Assembly (NCBI GenBank): GCA_045617845.1
Contig: JAZLJL010000028.1
Location: 14,999 to 78,998, forward strand
Source of the DNA: UBA1181 sp045617845
Lineage (GTDB): Bacteria; Bacteroidota; Bacteroidia; Bacteroidales; Paludibacteraceae
Length of the DNA stretch: 64,000 nt
Direction of reading: 5' to 3'
Of the stretch, positions 54,801 to 62,367 are shown piece after piece. The position numbers and the translations under genes were made by a program. Numbering within the stretch: position 1 is the first letter of the stretch; each line of letters begins with the position of its first letter. The notes under the pieces are model-generated. The model ran no database searches, was not told where the DNA came from, and worked only from the letters and a program-made list of their open reading frames with translations.

Positions 54801-56117
54801 ACGCCAGACCGTCTGGTTACGATCGTAGGCAAGCGAAGAAGAGCCAGCAGCCATCTTTTCCTTCTCCTCATCCGACGTCAAAGCAATCTCCTTTAAACGA
54901 TCGCACGAAAGCATGCCCCTCACGACATTAGAATAGAGTTTAGCAAAACCTAAGACATTCTCTTCACTATATAGAGCCTTTCGGTAATAAATCAACAAGT
55001 GGTACCCGTCAGCGTCACAAACAATCATCACGTCGAGATTAGAAATCGCGTAATCCTGCTCCATAAATCTCTTTTTCACCACATGACCATCGAATACGAA
55101 ATCATTGATCATACTACCTTGGTAGACATATTTGATGTCCGAACGTATACCATAGCTATGAGCAAGTTTCACGAACGAAGCGTCATCATGACTCATAGTC
55201 TCAAAATAGTTTTTCTTCACATAAGCGATAAAATCACCCACAGAAGCCTCCTCGTCGATTTGGAAATAGAGCGGGAAAGTACGCACAAAGAGACCGATTG
55301 TGTTAGACAAAGGCTTACCGCGACGTCCGCCATTGATACTGGTAAACAACGCTTCGCTCTGCCCCGTATACTTAGCCAAAGCGTAGGTAAACGCCGAGAG
55401 CAGCACCACATTTTCGGTCACACCGTTCTTTTGCGCCAACGATTTCACGTCTTGTACGGAGACACCCAAGTCATACGGCATTTGGACACAACGAGCCATA
55501 TCCCCGCCATCAAGATCGGGCAACAAGTTCGAATCAGTCTCCACGCCCGACAATAGAGTATCGAAATAATCATAAGAGGCTTTCGTCGCACCACTTTCGA
55601 CATGACGCGACTCATCAGCGTTAGCGTCGAACACCGAATACTCCTCCTTCGGGATAGGTTCCCCTTTATAAGCCAATTCTAGCGCTTTCTCAAAAATATT
55701 ATAGGACGTGCCATCCGTGATGAGATGATGCATCTCAATAAGCAGATAGAGCGCCTCCTCGGTTTCATACACGTTAGAGCGGCAGAGCGGCTGTCGGTCC
55801 AAGACGAAGGGGTGCATGAAATGGGAGGCGATTTGCGCATACTCCGACTGAGAGACTTTGCTGAATCGTGTGACAGGAACCTCGTCCATCAAGCCCAACT
55901 CCGGGAAGCCGTTCTCCAGCGTCACACACGCTGAACACGCCGCATAATGAGACAACACCTTGTCACAAGCGGAGACAAAACGCGCGGCATCCACCTTCCC
56001 CTTATCAAAAGTATATTCGAAAACAGTATTGTACTGTAAGGTCGCCTCGTTATTCACACATTCCAAATAGACACCCATTTGGCTATCGTTCAAAGATGCA
56101 CGTTTAATAATTTTCAT
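48855..56117 (-). CDS. Two-module NRPS ending in a reductase (C-A-T-C-A-T-R)
   Basis: A 2420-residue megasynthase. C1: HHLITDG near residue 130. A1: IIYTSGTTGTPKG near 582 and YRTGD. T1: FEAGLTSIGTL (Ser near 962). C2: HHIISDG near 1137. A2: CIYTSGSTGTPKG near 1596. T2: FEIGGTSLSAS (Ser near 1976). R: LLTGATGFLGNHVLK near 2069 for NAD(P)H and YGRSKYHAE near 2222 as the catalytic Tyr-Lys. It has no loading C-less module, so C1 may acylate the first residue or be starter-like. Expected product is a dipeptide released as an aldehyde, which may cyclise. Specificity-pocket residues by eye (A1 D-A-M-F-L-G-G-A-Y; A2 D-M-T-V-V-G-G-Q-A) match no substrate I know. Confidence 0.93.
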   Translation of the reverse strand: MKIIKRASLNDSQMGVYLECVNNEATLQYNTVFEYTFDKGKVDAARFVSACDKVLSHYAACSACVTLENGFPELGLMDEVPVTRFSKVSQSEYAQIASHFMHPFVLDRQPLCRSNVYETEEALYLLIEMHHLITDGTSYNIFEKALELAYKGEPIPKEEYSVFDANADESRHVESGATKASYDYFDTLLSGVETDSNLLPDLDGGDMARCVQMPYDLGVSVQDVKSLAQKNGVTENVVLLSAFTYALAKYTGQSEALFTSINGGRRGKPLSNTIGLFVRTFPLYFQIDEEASVGDFIAYVKKNYFETMSHDDASFVKLAHSYGIRSDIKYVYQGSMINDFVFDGHVVKKRFMEQDYAISNLDVMIVCDADGYHLLIYYRKALYSEENVLGFAKLYSNVVRGMLSCDRLKEIALTSDEEKEKMAAGSSSLAYDRNQTVWRVLDDHLRNRADKVAVCCKDNSLTYAEFDRVTAKIAAYLSGKGIGREDFVAVLIPRCELMPVTAWGVVRAGAAYQPLDPSYPRERLNFMVKDAGAKLLIADRSLRPLLDEYEGDVLFTDEIDSLPDALDFQPKDTPDSAMVIIYTSGTTGTPKGCVLENRNIVCFHHNHVKNMELDADSRVATYASFGFDAGIMDIFTTLMAGASLYVVPDEIRLDIQRLNQFYHDNHITHGFITTQVGRMFAEMTDCESLKTLLVGGEKLVPFNPPTRFRFINGYGPSETIAYVCCHHVTDASPIQPIGFPSDNIHLYVVDKMGRLLPQGACGELCIAGGQVGRGYLNRPDKTAEAFVPNPFCSDVEYDRMYRTGDMARLLGNGEFDFIGRRDGQVKIRGFRVELTEIEEIIRRYKGVTDATVVAKEESGGGKYIVAYVVGNERIDRDGLAQFIRGEKPAYMVPAVIMQIEAIPYTQNQKVNKRALPEPVRTAESETLEKPQTESQQRIFDIVTKVIGHDALGITTNLFEAGLTSIGTLKLNMELGKAFDKPFKLNDLKNHNTIQSIDEFLSGKAAQSSFEKRSDYPLMWNQMGVWVESSMKTDSLDYNIPMLFKLSPLVDIQRLRQAIGAAMDAHPYIKAVMKSDEKGEIRAVRNDDAEVVIDVVKVPKLPESNELIKPFDLLDARLYRVAIYMTEAGNYLFMDVHHIISDGTSLGILIHDVNAAYKGDSVENERYTAYEAALEEDANRKSDNYAEGEKYYESLLSGCNTECLPAKCPEKAETADDVVRVSFPLDGVSASVIEFCQKRNITLNAFFNAAFSYTLSLFLHADSVTYCTVYNGRNDSRLMRDFAMLVKTLPVCCSCSPDETVEDFIQKMQRQLMDSMANDVVPFADLAKKYALKSDLFFNYQGDEFDFDMIGDQKAEPVSLNFAAAKAPLAIEVFLKEGVFSVDVTYRTDYFCKEFVDSFVAGLACAAGDFVRCVSLKQVSIFSEKERSHFAQMNATDVPFQNLPPQHFVTQWVKSRPDAVAVKTATKRLTFAELDRLSDRVAASLIESGVHADDIVAMILDRSEWVPVVEIGILKAGGAFLPMLPSYPDDRLTYCMDDSKCRFVISSQDIISKRGDLFSSSKRKNLSVEQFASQKDSDVPEIQFSPSQLAYCIYTSGSTGTPKGVMVEHHNLSNYVQTSAFKEVTDSGSVMLCMSSISFDMSLTEIFFTLCQGKTIYIASEEEIHNLDKLLLAFKRDELDLMVATPSFVWNLVSLPDFEGALSRLKGIVLGAEALPPTLFAKLRALNPELLIQNGYGPTECTQACSAKKITDPANITIGGPFPNTKFYVMDVNGNLLPRYAVGELMICGECVSRGYIGLPEKNAASFTVIDGCRAYHSGDLVRINRDNEAEFGGRADNQVKLRGFRVELDEVENVMCAFPGVTQSKVVVRNNGTEDFLAGFFTAEKPVDLEELTSFMKKKLTYYMVPAAMMQLDKMPMTPNGKLDKKALPEIRPVKKAKAKRVPKKSLEERILDVFRTVLQVEDCYVDDNFFEIGGTSLSASKVVMQLKSEGHKIEYQDIFDHQSAEELADYLESIAPAAQSAAPQREDSLVHQDEAVAEMLKYNTMEFANEVERRPLGDVLLTGATGFLGNHVLKELIDNETGKIYCLVRKGSFDDLATRLKSMLYYYFEDNCEEAFEHRIVMIEGDITEENLSDKFKDISFDTLINCAACVKHYANDNSIEFVNVHGVEILIALAKEKNAKMVQISTTSVPGVHNEQTYRANICMTENQLFVVDDMNNQYGRSKYHAELLMLDAIRNGMRGKIIRVGNLMGRYSDGEFQTNMRTNAFLNGLRGFVAIGKCPISHSTDPMSFSPVDCTAKAVVLLAGTNDKFTAFNADSRSSFDEAKLIEAVNRCGLTVKPVPDEEYYADFYRMMGDQKLNKKVSALLTNDRPDLHVVNTDNRFTANILYRLGFSWPFIEDVYLQKVIKALDSMGFFWME

Positions 56118-56274
56118 ACAGATAAATAATTAATACGATACAACAATCGATTGACCATTCGTTTACCCTTCGAGGGAAACCTCGCGCATATGATTCAATA
56201 GAGATTACTTTTTACACATCACGCCATCACATACACATTACGAGTCTAATCAATCAGAGATAAAAAACACGGAA

Positions 56275-56305
56275 ACCATCCATAATCGATGGTATACCAA
56301 ATATA
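56275..56305 (-). promoter_or_regulatory. NRPS promoter with operator-like palindrome at the start site
   Basis: On the minus strand TATATTTG (56298-56305) is the -7 box. The predicted start, near 56291, falls inside the inverted repeat ACCATC-7-GATGGT (56275-56293). A further small hairpin, CGAGG/CCTCG (56171-56184), lies in the about 170-base leader. The palindrome could be an operator or a 5' mRNA hairpin. The gap 56118-56363 contains nothing else I can identify. Confidence 0.5.
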
Positions 56306-56363
56306 ACAAATAAAAAAGTATTTAGGAAGAAATCCATCCACTATTTCAAAGGGAAAGTATTGA

Positions 56364-56864
56364 TTAATTGGCACAAACGTTAGAACGTTCCAATGCAAGT
56401 AATTGCTCCTTCCGCCACAAACCGCCCGCATAGCCCGTCAAGGATCCATTCGCCCCGACGACACGATGACAAGGGACAATGATGGAGATAGGATTATGAC
56501 CCACCGCCCCGCCGACCGCTTGGGAAGAGAGCGAGGAGAGACCTCGACGGACGGCCAACCGCCTAGCGATATCAGAATAACACACCAAAGAACCGTAAGG
56601 AATCTCCATCAACGAAGTCCAGACCTGAAGGCGGAACTCGCTACCGACGAGATGGAGAGGAGGCAAAGAGTGAGGCACGACACCTCGGAAATAATCGTCC
56701 AGCCACCGCCCCGTTTGTGTAAGGATAGGATGGGAAGAACATTCATAGGAAAGGTTTTGAGGGAAATATTTCTGGTCGACGAACCACGCACCCATCAGCC
56801 CCACCTCATCGCAGGCGAGCAACATCTCTCCCAAAGGGGAATGGTATGTTTGGGCTGATAACAT
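56364..56864 (-). CDS. ogt: Methylated-DNA-[protein]-cysteine S-methyltransferase
   Basis: A 166-residue suicide DNA-repair protein that moves the methyl of O6-methylguanine to its own Cys. The C-terminal active-site motif is SIIVPCHRVVGANGSLTGYAGG-like (PCHR with the acceptor Cys), and the DNA-binding region is IPYGSLVCYSDIARRLAVRR. The N-terminal ferredoxin-like part begins at YHSPLGEMLLACDE. The start lies 1 base beyond the T-run of the upstream terminator, so it has almost no room for its own promoter. Confidence 0.93.
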   Translation of the reverse strand: MLSAQTYHSPLGEMLLACDEVGLMGAWFVDQKYFPQNLSYECSSHPILTQTGRWLDDYFRGVVPHSLPPLHLVGSEFRLQVWTSLMEIPYGSLVCYSDIARRLAVRRGLSSLSSQAVGGAVGHNPISIIVPCHRVVGANGSLTGYAGGLWRKEQLLALERSNVCAN

Positions 56865-56894
56865 AAAAAAAACAGCGTCCTATTCAGACGCTGT
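56865..56894 (-). terminator. Terminator after the flavin reductase-like gene
   Basis: On the minus strand ACAGCGTC and GACGCTGT (8 bp) enclose a 7-base loop, followed by seven or eight T residues running into the ogt start codon. Confidence 0.85.
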
Positions 56895-56899
56895 AAAGA

Positions 56900-57532
56900 T
56901 TATTTCGTATAGACATTTTCTATTTCCACGACGTAGACCGTATGGAAGCCGCCACCCGGCTTATCGTTGTACCACCTCTGGGCGATCTCCTTGTCGAGGA
57001 ACTGCGCCTCCGTCATCTCAGACTTGAACAACTTGCGGCAATCCAAGACCATGCGGGCCTCGTTGAAAGTCATATCACCCGATTCGAGCGCAAGAGGAGT
57101 GAGACCAGCCTCCTTCACCTTATCGCAATCCCTACCCGACTTCGTTCCGCAAACCTGCAGCGCCTTACGTTGCTCCTCAGGGAAGAAAGAGAGCGTTAGG
57201 CGCTCGTTCTTCTCGATGAACTCGTGGGTATAACGTTCAGGGCGCACGAAGATGAAAGCCACAGGCTTATTCCACAACCAACCGAGACCACCCCAAGAGG
57301 CAGTCATCGTATTAAAATTGGACGAATCACCCGCGGTGATAAGCATCCATTCCTTTCCGATCAAATCGAAAGCATTCTCCTTACCAAGGAGAGAGATATC
57401 TTGTTTCTTCATCATTTCTTGATTACTATTTATTTCTGATTTTTGACACCCCGTCATCATAAAAAGCGACGACGCAAAAGCGATAAAACCCACACGGATG
57501 GATTTTAGGGAGGAACAAAATAATTCAGGCAT
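56900..57532 (-). CDS. Flavin reductase-like protein, possible lipoprotein
   Basis: A 210-residue form if started at 57532. The last 170 residues are a split-barrel flavin reductase-like domain (LITAGDSSNFNTMTASWGG, VRPERYTHEFIEKNERLTLS and GFHTVYVVEIENVY). Relatives usually begin at MKKQDI-like sequence, here the ATG codons at 57415/57412. The longer form adds an apparent lipoprotein signal ending in FMMTGC (Cys 29) and overlaps the cvpA stop by 8 bases. Both starts are credible; the longer one would place the protein in the periplasm. FMN-dependent NAD(P)H reduction is the family activity. Confidence 0.7.
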   Translation of the reverse strand: MPELFCSSLKSIRVGFIAFASSLFMMTGCQKSEINSNQEMMKKQDISLLGKENAFDLIGKEWMLITAGDSSNFNTMTASWGGLGWLWNKPVAFIFVRPERYTHEFIEKNERLTLSFFPEEQRKALQVCGTKSGRDCDKVKEAGLTPLALESGDMTFNEARMVLDCRKLFKSEMTEAQFLDKEIAQRWYNDKPGGGFHTVYVVEIENVYTK

Positions 57533-58070
57533 TTTTCCCGACCTCCTTACCCTCCGACTGAGGAGCCTTCCATTCATTGATGATATCCTCCAAATGAAGC
57601 TTTGGAAGAACCGTATCAGCCACCACTTTAATAGGACTATACAATTTGGATTTACCCAAAGTCTCTTGGGAGACAAGGTCCACTTTCGTATTAAACATAT
57701 CGAAAGAGTGTATCGCCACGCTCAACACCAACAAAATCTTCACGAAAGAGAAAACGGCGCCCAACAACTTGTTCAGCCATCCTAGCATCACCACATTCAG
57801 CAACTTGCTGACGAGTACAGCCAAGAAATGGACCGCAACCAAACCGAGCACCAGTGTCAATACGAAAGCCACAACAGGGGAAGTAGCGCCCACGATGCCG
57901 AATGTGGAGGCGAACCAACCCGCAATCACCAAAGAGTGATGCTTCGCCAGATAAATCGCCACAACGATACCCACCAACCCGGAAAGCTCTAAGACGAAAC
58001 CCTTTTTGAGGCCCTTAATGATTCCGAAATAGACAAGTACGACAAGCAATATTAAATCTATCAACAGCAT
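57525..58070 (-). CDS. CvpA-family membrane protein
   Basis: A 181-residue protein with four hydrophobic segments: IDLILLVVLVYFGIIKGLKKG at the start, then about residues 25-45, 60-85 and 100-125. CvpA proteins were named from colicin V production; their role is envelope-related and not well defined. It follows infB by 45 bases in the conserved rimP-nusA-infB-cvpA order and overlaps the next gene by 8 bases. Confidence 0.88.
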   Translation of the reverse strand: MLLIDLILLVVLVYFGIIKGLKKGFVLELSGLVGIVVAIYLAKHHSLVIAGWFASTFGIVGATSPVVAFVLTLVLGLVAVHFLAVLVSKLLNVVMLGWLNKLLGAVFSFVKILLVLSVAIHSFDMFNTKVDLVSQETLGKSKLYSPIKVVADTVLPKLHLEDIINEWKAPQSEGKEVGKNA

Positions 58071-58115
58071 AGCATGACACTAATTATATTTCAAAAAGAG
58101 CGAAGAAGGCATTGA

Positions 58116-60971
58116 TTACAATGTCCTCTTCACCTCTACCTGTTCGAAGCTCTCAACCAAGTCACCGACTTGGATATCATTATAGTTAGCGATATTCAAA
58201 CCACAATCGAAGCCAGTCGTAACCTCCTTAACGTCATCCTTAAAACGTTTCAATGAAGCCAAATCGCCTGTAAAGACAACGATACCGTCACGGATGAGAC
58301 GAACCTTATTGCCGCGCTTGATCTTACCGTCACGCACGATACAACCAGCGATTGTACCCACCTTGCTGATTTTGAAAGTCTCTTGAATCTCGGCGGTACC
58401 GACAATCTCCTCCTTGTATTCCGGAGAAAGCATACCGACCATGGCATCCTTCATCTGTTCAATAGCGTCGTAGATAATAGAATACAAGCGGATATCGACA
58501 CCCTCGTTCTCCGCGATTCTACGAGCGGCTTGTGAAGGACGGACCTGGAATCCGACGATGATGGCATCCGCCGTAGCGGCCAACATGACATCAGACTCGG
58601 AGATTTGACCCACAGCCTTGTGGATGACGTTGACAGCGAATTCCTCGGTGGAGAGTTTCTCCAAAGAGTCCTTCAAAGCCTCAGCGGAACCATCCACATC
58701 CGCCTTCACGATGATGTTCATCTCTTGGAAGTTACCCAATGCGCGACGACGGGCGATTTCCTCGAGAGTCAAGTGTTTCGTTGTACGTAAGCCCTGCTCA
58801 CGTTGGAGTTGCTCACGCTTATTAGCGATCTCACGAGCCTCCTGCTCCGTCTCGAAGACGTTGAAGTTATCACCAGCCTGAGGAGCGCCGTTCAAACCTA
58901 AGATAACCGCAGGTTCAGACGGTTTAGCCTCCTTGATACGTTGGTTACGCTCATTGAACATCGCCTTGATACGTCCGAAGTTGGTACCAGCCACGACGAT
59001 ATCGCCCACACGGAGCGTACCGTTGCTCACCAATACGGTAGAAACGTAACCACGACCCTTATCCAACTGGGACTCGATGATGGAACCGACGGCACGACGG
59101 TTAGGATTTGCCTTCAAGTCGAGCAATTCCGCCTCGAGCAACACCTTCTCCATCAATTCCTTCACACCCAAACCTTTCTTAGCGGAAATATCTTGAGACT
59201 GGTACTTACCACCCCATTCCTCCACCAAGTAGTTCATATTCGCCAAAGCCTCCTTGATCTTATCAGGGTTAGCCGTTGGCTTATCAACCTTATTGATTGC
59301 GAATACGATAGGCACACCAGCCACGGAAGCGTGGTTGATAGCCTCGATGGTCTGCGGCATGACGTCATCATCCGCAGCCACAATGATAATGGCGATATCC
59401 GTCACCTTAGCACCACGGGCACGCATGGCGGTGAAAGCCTCGTGACCCGGCGTATCCAAGAAAGTGATCTGCTGACCGCTAGAGAGCGTCACATTGTAGG
59501 CACCGATATGTTGGGTGATACCACCCGCCTCACCGGCGATCACATTCGTCTTACGGATATAGTCCAACAAGGAAGCCTTACCATGGTCGACGTGACCCAT
59601 GACCGTAACGATAGGCGGACGGGAAACCAAGTCAGCCTCGTCATCCTTCTCCTCGTGGATGGCAGCCACCACCTCGGCGCTGACATACTCGGTCTCGAAG
59701 CCGAACTCCTCAGCCACGATATTGATCGTCTCGGCGTCCAAACGTTGGTTGATGGAAACCATCAAACCAAAGTTCATACAAGTACTGATGACCTGAGTGA
59801 CAGGTACATCCATCATCGTCGCCAATTCGCTGACAGTCACGAACTCCGTGATTTTCAACTTGCTTTGCTCCAGTTTCTCCTGTTCCTCCTCCTCTTGCAT
59901 TTTGAGGGATTGGAGTTCACGCTTTTCACGACGGTGTTTAGAGCCCTTGGTCTTCTGTCCTTTGCTAGTCAAGCGAGCCAAAGTCTCCTTGATTTGTTTC
60001 TGTACCTCCTCTTCATCGACTTCAGGCTTGATGATGCTCTTTTTGAAGCCCTTCTTACCCTTGTCTCCGCCGTTATCGTTATTGTTATTATTTCCTTTAT
60101 TCTTATTATTGTTCTTTCCTTCGTTTCCGCCCTTGAAGTCGGAGATGTCCACACGTTCCTTTTGGATACGTTTACGTTTTTTCCTATGGTCATCATCCAT
60201 TCCAACGCCGTCGCCATTTCCGTTTTTAGAACCATCGCCCTTGTTGAAGCCGCCCTTGTTGTTACGCATTTCGCGTTCCTTCTTGCGTTCCTCCTTAGAC
60301 TTCTTTTCTGGACGAGTCCTTTGGTTCAACGACTCCAAATCAATTTTTCCGACGACATTGATGGTAGGTTTCTTTTCCGGAGAGGAAAGAGAGAACACAT
60401 CCTGTTTAGGAGCGTCAGTATCGACGTTATGTCCGTTAGATTGAGTAGTAGCCTCTTGCTTAGGAGTAGAAATTGCCGGTGTCTCAACAATATCATTCTT
60501 AGGCTCGTTCACCACCTTGGTAACCGAAGGCGAAGCAACATGATTCGCATCAGCGGCAGGCTCAGGCTTTTTAGGTTCCTCCTTCTTCACTTCAGGAGCA
60601 GGAGATTGGGACGGCTTCTTGCCACTAAGATTCGACAAATCGATCTTTCCCACAGTCTTCAGCTTAGGCTTAGCCTCATCGGGCACAGAGACGGCAATCG
60701 TCTCAGGTTCCTTCTTCTGTTCGCCGAAGTCCTCGATTTGCACAGACCCACGATTATCCTTTATCTTACGGTTACGGATAGTCGCTTCCACTTCTTTTTT
60801 CTGCTTCTGATCCTTGTCAAACTCCATGCGCAGAAGGTTTTCCTCCTCGTCGGTCAACTTATAATTCGAGTTGTCACCGTCGACATTGAATCCCTTCTTA
60901 GACAAGAAGTCCACCGCTGTGGAGACACCCACATTCAACTCTTTCGCTATTTTACTTAATCGTATAGACAT
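58116..60971 (-). CDS. infB: Translation initiation factor IF-2
   Basis: A 951-residue GTPase that delivers fMet-tRNA to the 30S subunit. The N-terminus has the IF2_N domain (IRLSKIAKELNVGVSTAV), then a 350-residue Lys/Asn/Gly-rich linker (to about 370), a second IF2_N-like part, and the G domain from GHVDHGKASLLD (residues about 459-470) with DTPGHEAFTAMRARG and NKVDK. Domains II-IV complete it. In the G1 loop Ala 466 stands where Thr is expected after the Walker Lys. A hairpin separates it from nusA. Confidence 0.96.
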   Translation of the reverse strand: MSIRLSKIAKELNVGVSTAVDFLSKKGFNVDGDNSNYKLTDEEENLLRMEFDKDQKQKKEVEATIRNRKIKDNRGSVQIEDFGEQKKEPETIAVSVPDEAKPKLKTVGKIDLSNLSGKKPSQSPAPEVKKEEPKKPEPAADANHVASPSVTKVVNEPKNDIVETPAISTPKQEATTQSNGHNVDTDAPKQDVFSLSSPEKKPTINVVGKIDLESLNQRTRPEKKSKEERKKEREMRNNKGGFNKGDGSKNGNGDGVGMDDDHRKKRKRIQKERVDISDFKGGNEGKNNNKNKGNNNNNDNGGDKGKKGFKKSIIKPEVDEEEVQKQIKETLARLTSKGQKTKGSKHRREKRELQSLKMQEEEEQEKLEQSKLKITEFVTVSELATMMDVPVTQVISTCMNFGLMVSINQRLDAETINIVAEEFGFETEYVSAEVVAAIHEEKDDEADLVSRPPIVTVMGHVDHGKASLLDYIRKTNVIAGEAGGITQHIGAYNVTLSSGQQITFLDTPGHEAFTAMRARGAKVTDIAIIIVAADDDVMPQTIEAINHASVAGVPIVFAINKVDKPTANPDKIKEALANMNYLVEEWGGKYQSQDISAKKGLGVKELMEKVLLEAELLDLKANPNRRAVGSIIESQLDKGRGYVSTVLVSNGTLRVGDIVVAGTNFGRIKAMFNERNQRIKEAKPSEPAVILGLNGAPQAGDNFNVFETEQEAREIANKREQLQREQGLRTTKHLTLEEIARRRALGNFQEMNIIVKADVDGSAEALKDSLEKLSTEEFAVNVIHKAVGQISESDVMLAATADAIIVGFQVRPSQAARRIAENEGVDIRLYSIIYDAIEQMKDAMVGMLSPEYKEEIVGTAEIQETFKISKVGTIAGCIVRDGKIKRGNKVRLIRDGIVVFTGDLASLKRFKDDVKEVTTGFDCGLNIANYNDIQVGDLVESFEQVEVKRTL

Positions 60972-61013
60972 ATATCGTTTTTAGTTATTAACATATAAAA
61001 AAATTCCCGACAC

Positions 61014-61040
61014 AAAAAGGCGGCGTCGCCATGACGCCGG
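61014..61040 (-). terminator. Intercistronic hairpin between nusA and infB
   Basis: On the minus strand CGGCGTC and GACGCCG form a 7-bp GC stem with a 5-base loop, followed by CCTTTTTGTG. The hairpin begins about 10 bases after the nusA stop (61049). As the operon continues into infB it may be a partial terminator or attenuator. Confidence 0.65.
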
Positions 61041-61048
61041 ACTCCTTT

Positions 61049-62365
61049 TTATTCCTCAGCAGGATCCGCATCGGCATTCTCGTCAGCGGATTGCGCATCC
61101 CCGTCAAGTTCTTGGTCTTCGAACTCAGCGCGTAAGATAGAAAGAACCTCGTCAACCGTCTCCTCTTCCAAATCGGTGCGGTTAATCAACTCCTCGCGGG
61201 AAATCTTCAAGACATCCTTAGCGGTATCGCAACCGATACCCTTCAAGATATCGACGATCCATGGATCGATCTCGTCAAGGAACTCATCCAAATAGATATC
61301 CTCCTCATCCTGAGCGCCAGGCAATTCGCGGAACACCTCGATTTGGTAGTCTGTGAGCATACTAGCCAAACGGATGTTCATACCACCCTTACCGATAGCC
61401 AAAGAAACCTCTTCAGGTCTCAAGAACACCTCAGCGCGTTTATGCTCCTCGAAGAGGCGGATGGAAGATATGCGTGCAGGACTCAAAGCCCTGGAGATAA
61501 ACAAAGAGACATTGTTAGTGAAATTAATCACGTCGATATTCTCGTTACGAAGTTCGCGAACGATACCGTGGATACGGGCACCCTTCATACCAACGCAAGC
61601 GCCCACCGGATCGATACGGTCGTCATAAGACTCCACAGCCACCTTGGCGCGGTCGCCAGGGATACGGGCGATACGACGGATAGTGATCAAACCATCGTTG
61701 ATTTCAGGAACCTCAAGTTCGAACAGACGTTGCAAGAACAAAGGAGAAGTTCTGGAAAGGATGATCTTAGGGTTGTTGTTCTGGTTGTCGACCTTAGCCA
61801 CGACAGCGCGGACAGTATCACCCTTGCGGTAGTAATCAGAAGGAATCTGTTCCGTCTTAGGCAAAAGCATCTCGTTGTTGTCCTCATCAAGAAGGAGCAC
61901 CTCCTTCTTCCAGACTTGGTAAACCTCGCCGACCACGATAGTTCCGATCTTCTCTTTATATTTATTATAAATGCTATCTTTTTGCAAATCAAGAATCTTG
62001 GAAGACAAAGTCTGGCGAAGGTTCAAGATGGCGCGGCGACCGAAAGAGGCGAAATCAACCTTATCGGTAACATCCTCACCCACTTCAAAGTCCTCGTCGA
62101 TTTTACGAGCTTCCGATAGAGGAATTTGGACATTGGAATCCTGCAAATCAGCATCTTCCACAACAGTTCTGTTTCTGTAGATCTCGAAGTCACCCTTATC
62201 CGGATTGATAATCACATCGTAATTCTCATCTGTACCGAACATTTTTGATATCACGCTACGGAAGGACTCTTCCAACACGCTAATCATCGTGCTTCTGTCG
62301 ATGTTCTTCAACTCTTTGAACTCCGCAAAAGTATCGCTCAAACTAATTGATTCTTGCTTTGCCAT
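61049..62365 (-). CDS. nusA: Transcription elongation/termination factor NusA
   Basis: A 438-residue RNA-polymerase-associated factor: N-terminal domain (about 1-125), S1 domain (IGTIVVGEVYQVWKKEVLL onward), and two KH domains (the first with IPGDRAKVAVES and VGACVGMKGARIHGIVREL, the second with GGMNIRLASMLT). A short acidic helical tail (about 375-438, with GIGCDTAKDVLKISREELI) resembles one helix-hairpin-helix unit and not the two E. coli repeats. It modulates pausing and termination. It follows rimP with 2 bases between. Confidence 0.95.
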   Translation of the reverse strand: MAKQESISLSDTFAEFKELKNIDRSTMISVLEESFRSVISKMFGTDENYDVIINPDKGDFEIYRNRTVVEDADLQDSNVQIPLSEARKIDEDFEVGEDVTDKVDFASFGRRAILNLRQTLSSKILDLQKDSIYNKYKEKIGTIVVGEVYQVWKKEVLLLDEDNNEMLLPKTEQIPSDYYRKGDTVRAVVAKVDNQNNNPKIILSRTSPLFLQRLFELEVPEINDGLITIRRIARIPGDRAKVAVESYDDRIDPVGACVGMKGARIHGIVRELRNENIDVINFTNNVSLFISRALSPARISSIRLFEEHKRAEVFLRPEEVSLAIGKGGMNIRLASMLTDYQIEVFRELPGAQDEEDIYLDEFLDEIDPWIVDILKGIGCDTAKDVLKISREELINRTDLEEETVDEVLSILRAEFEDQELDGDAQSADENADADPAEE

Positions 62366-62367
62366 AA

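Noticed and set aside
58941..60959. A 672-codon open frame on the plus strand opposite infB
   Set aside because: It is the exact antisense of a highly conserved gene, has no domain or start signal and comes from the codon bias of infB.
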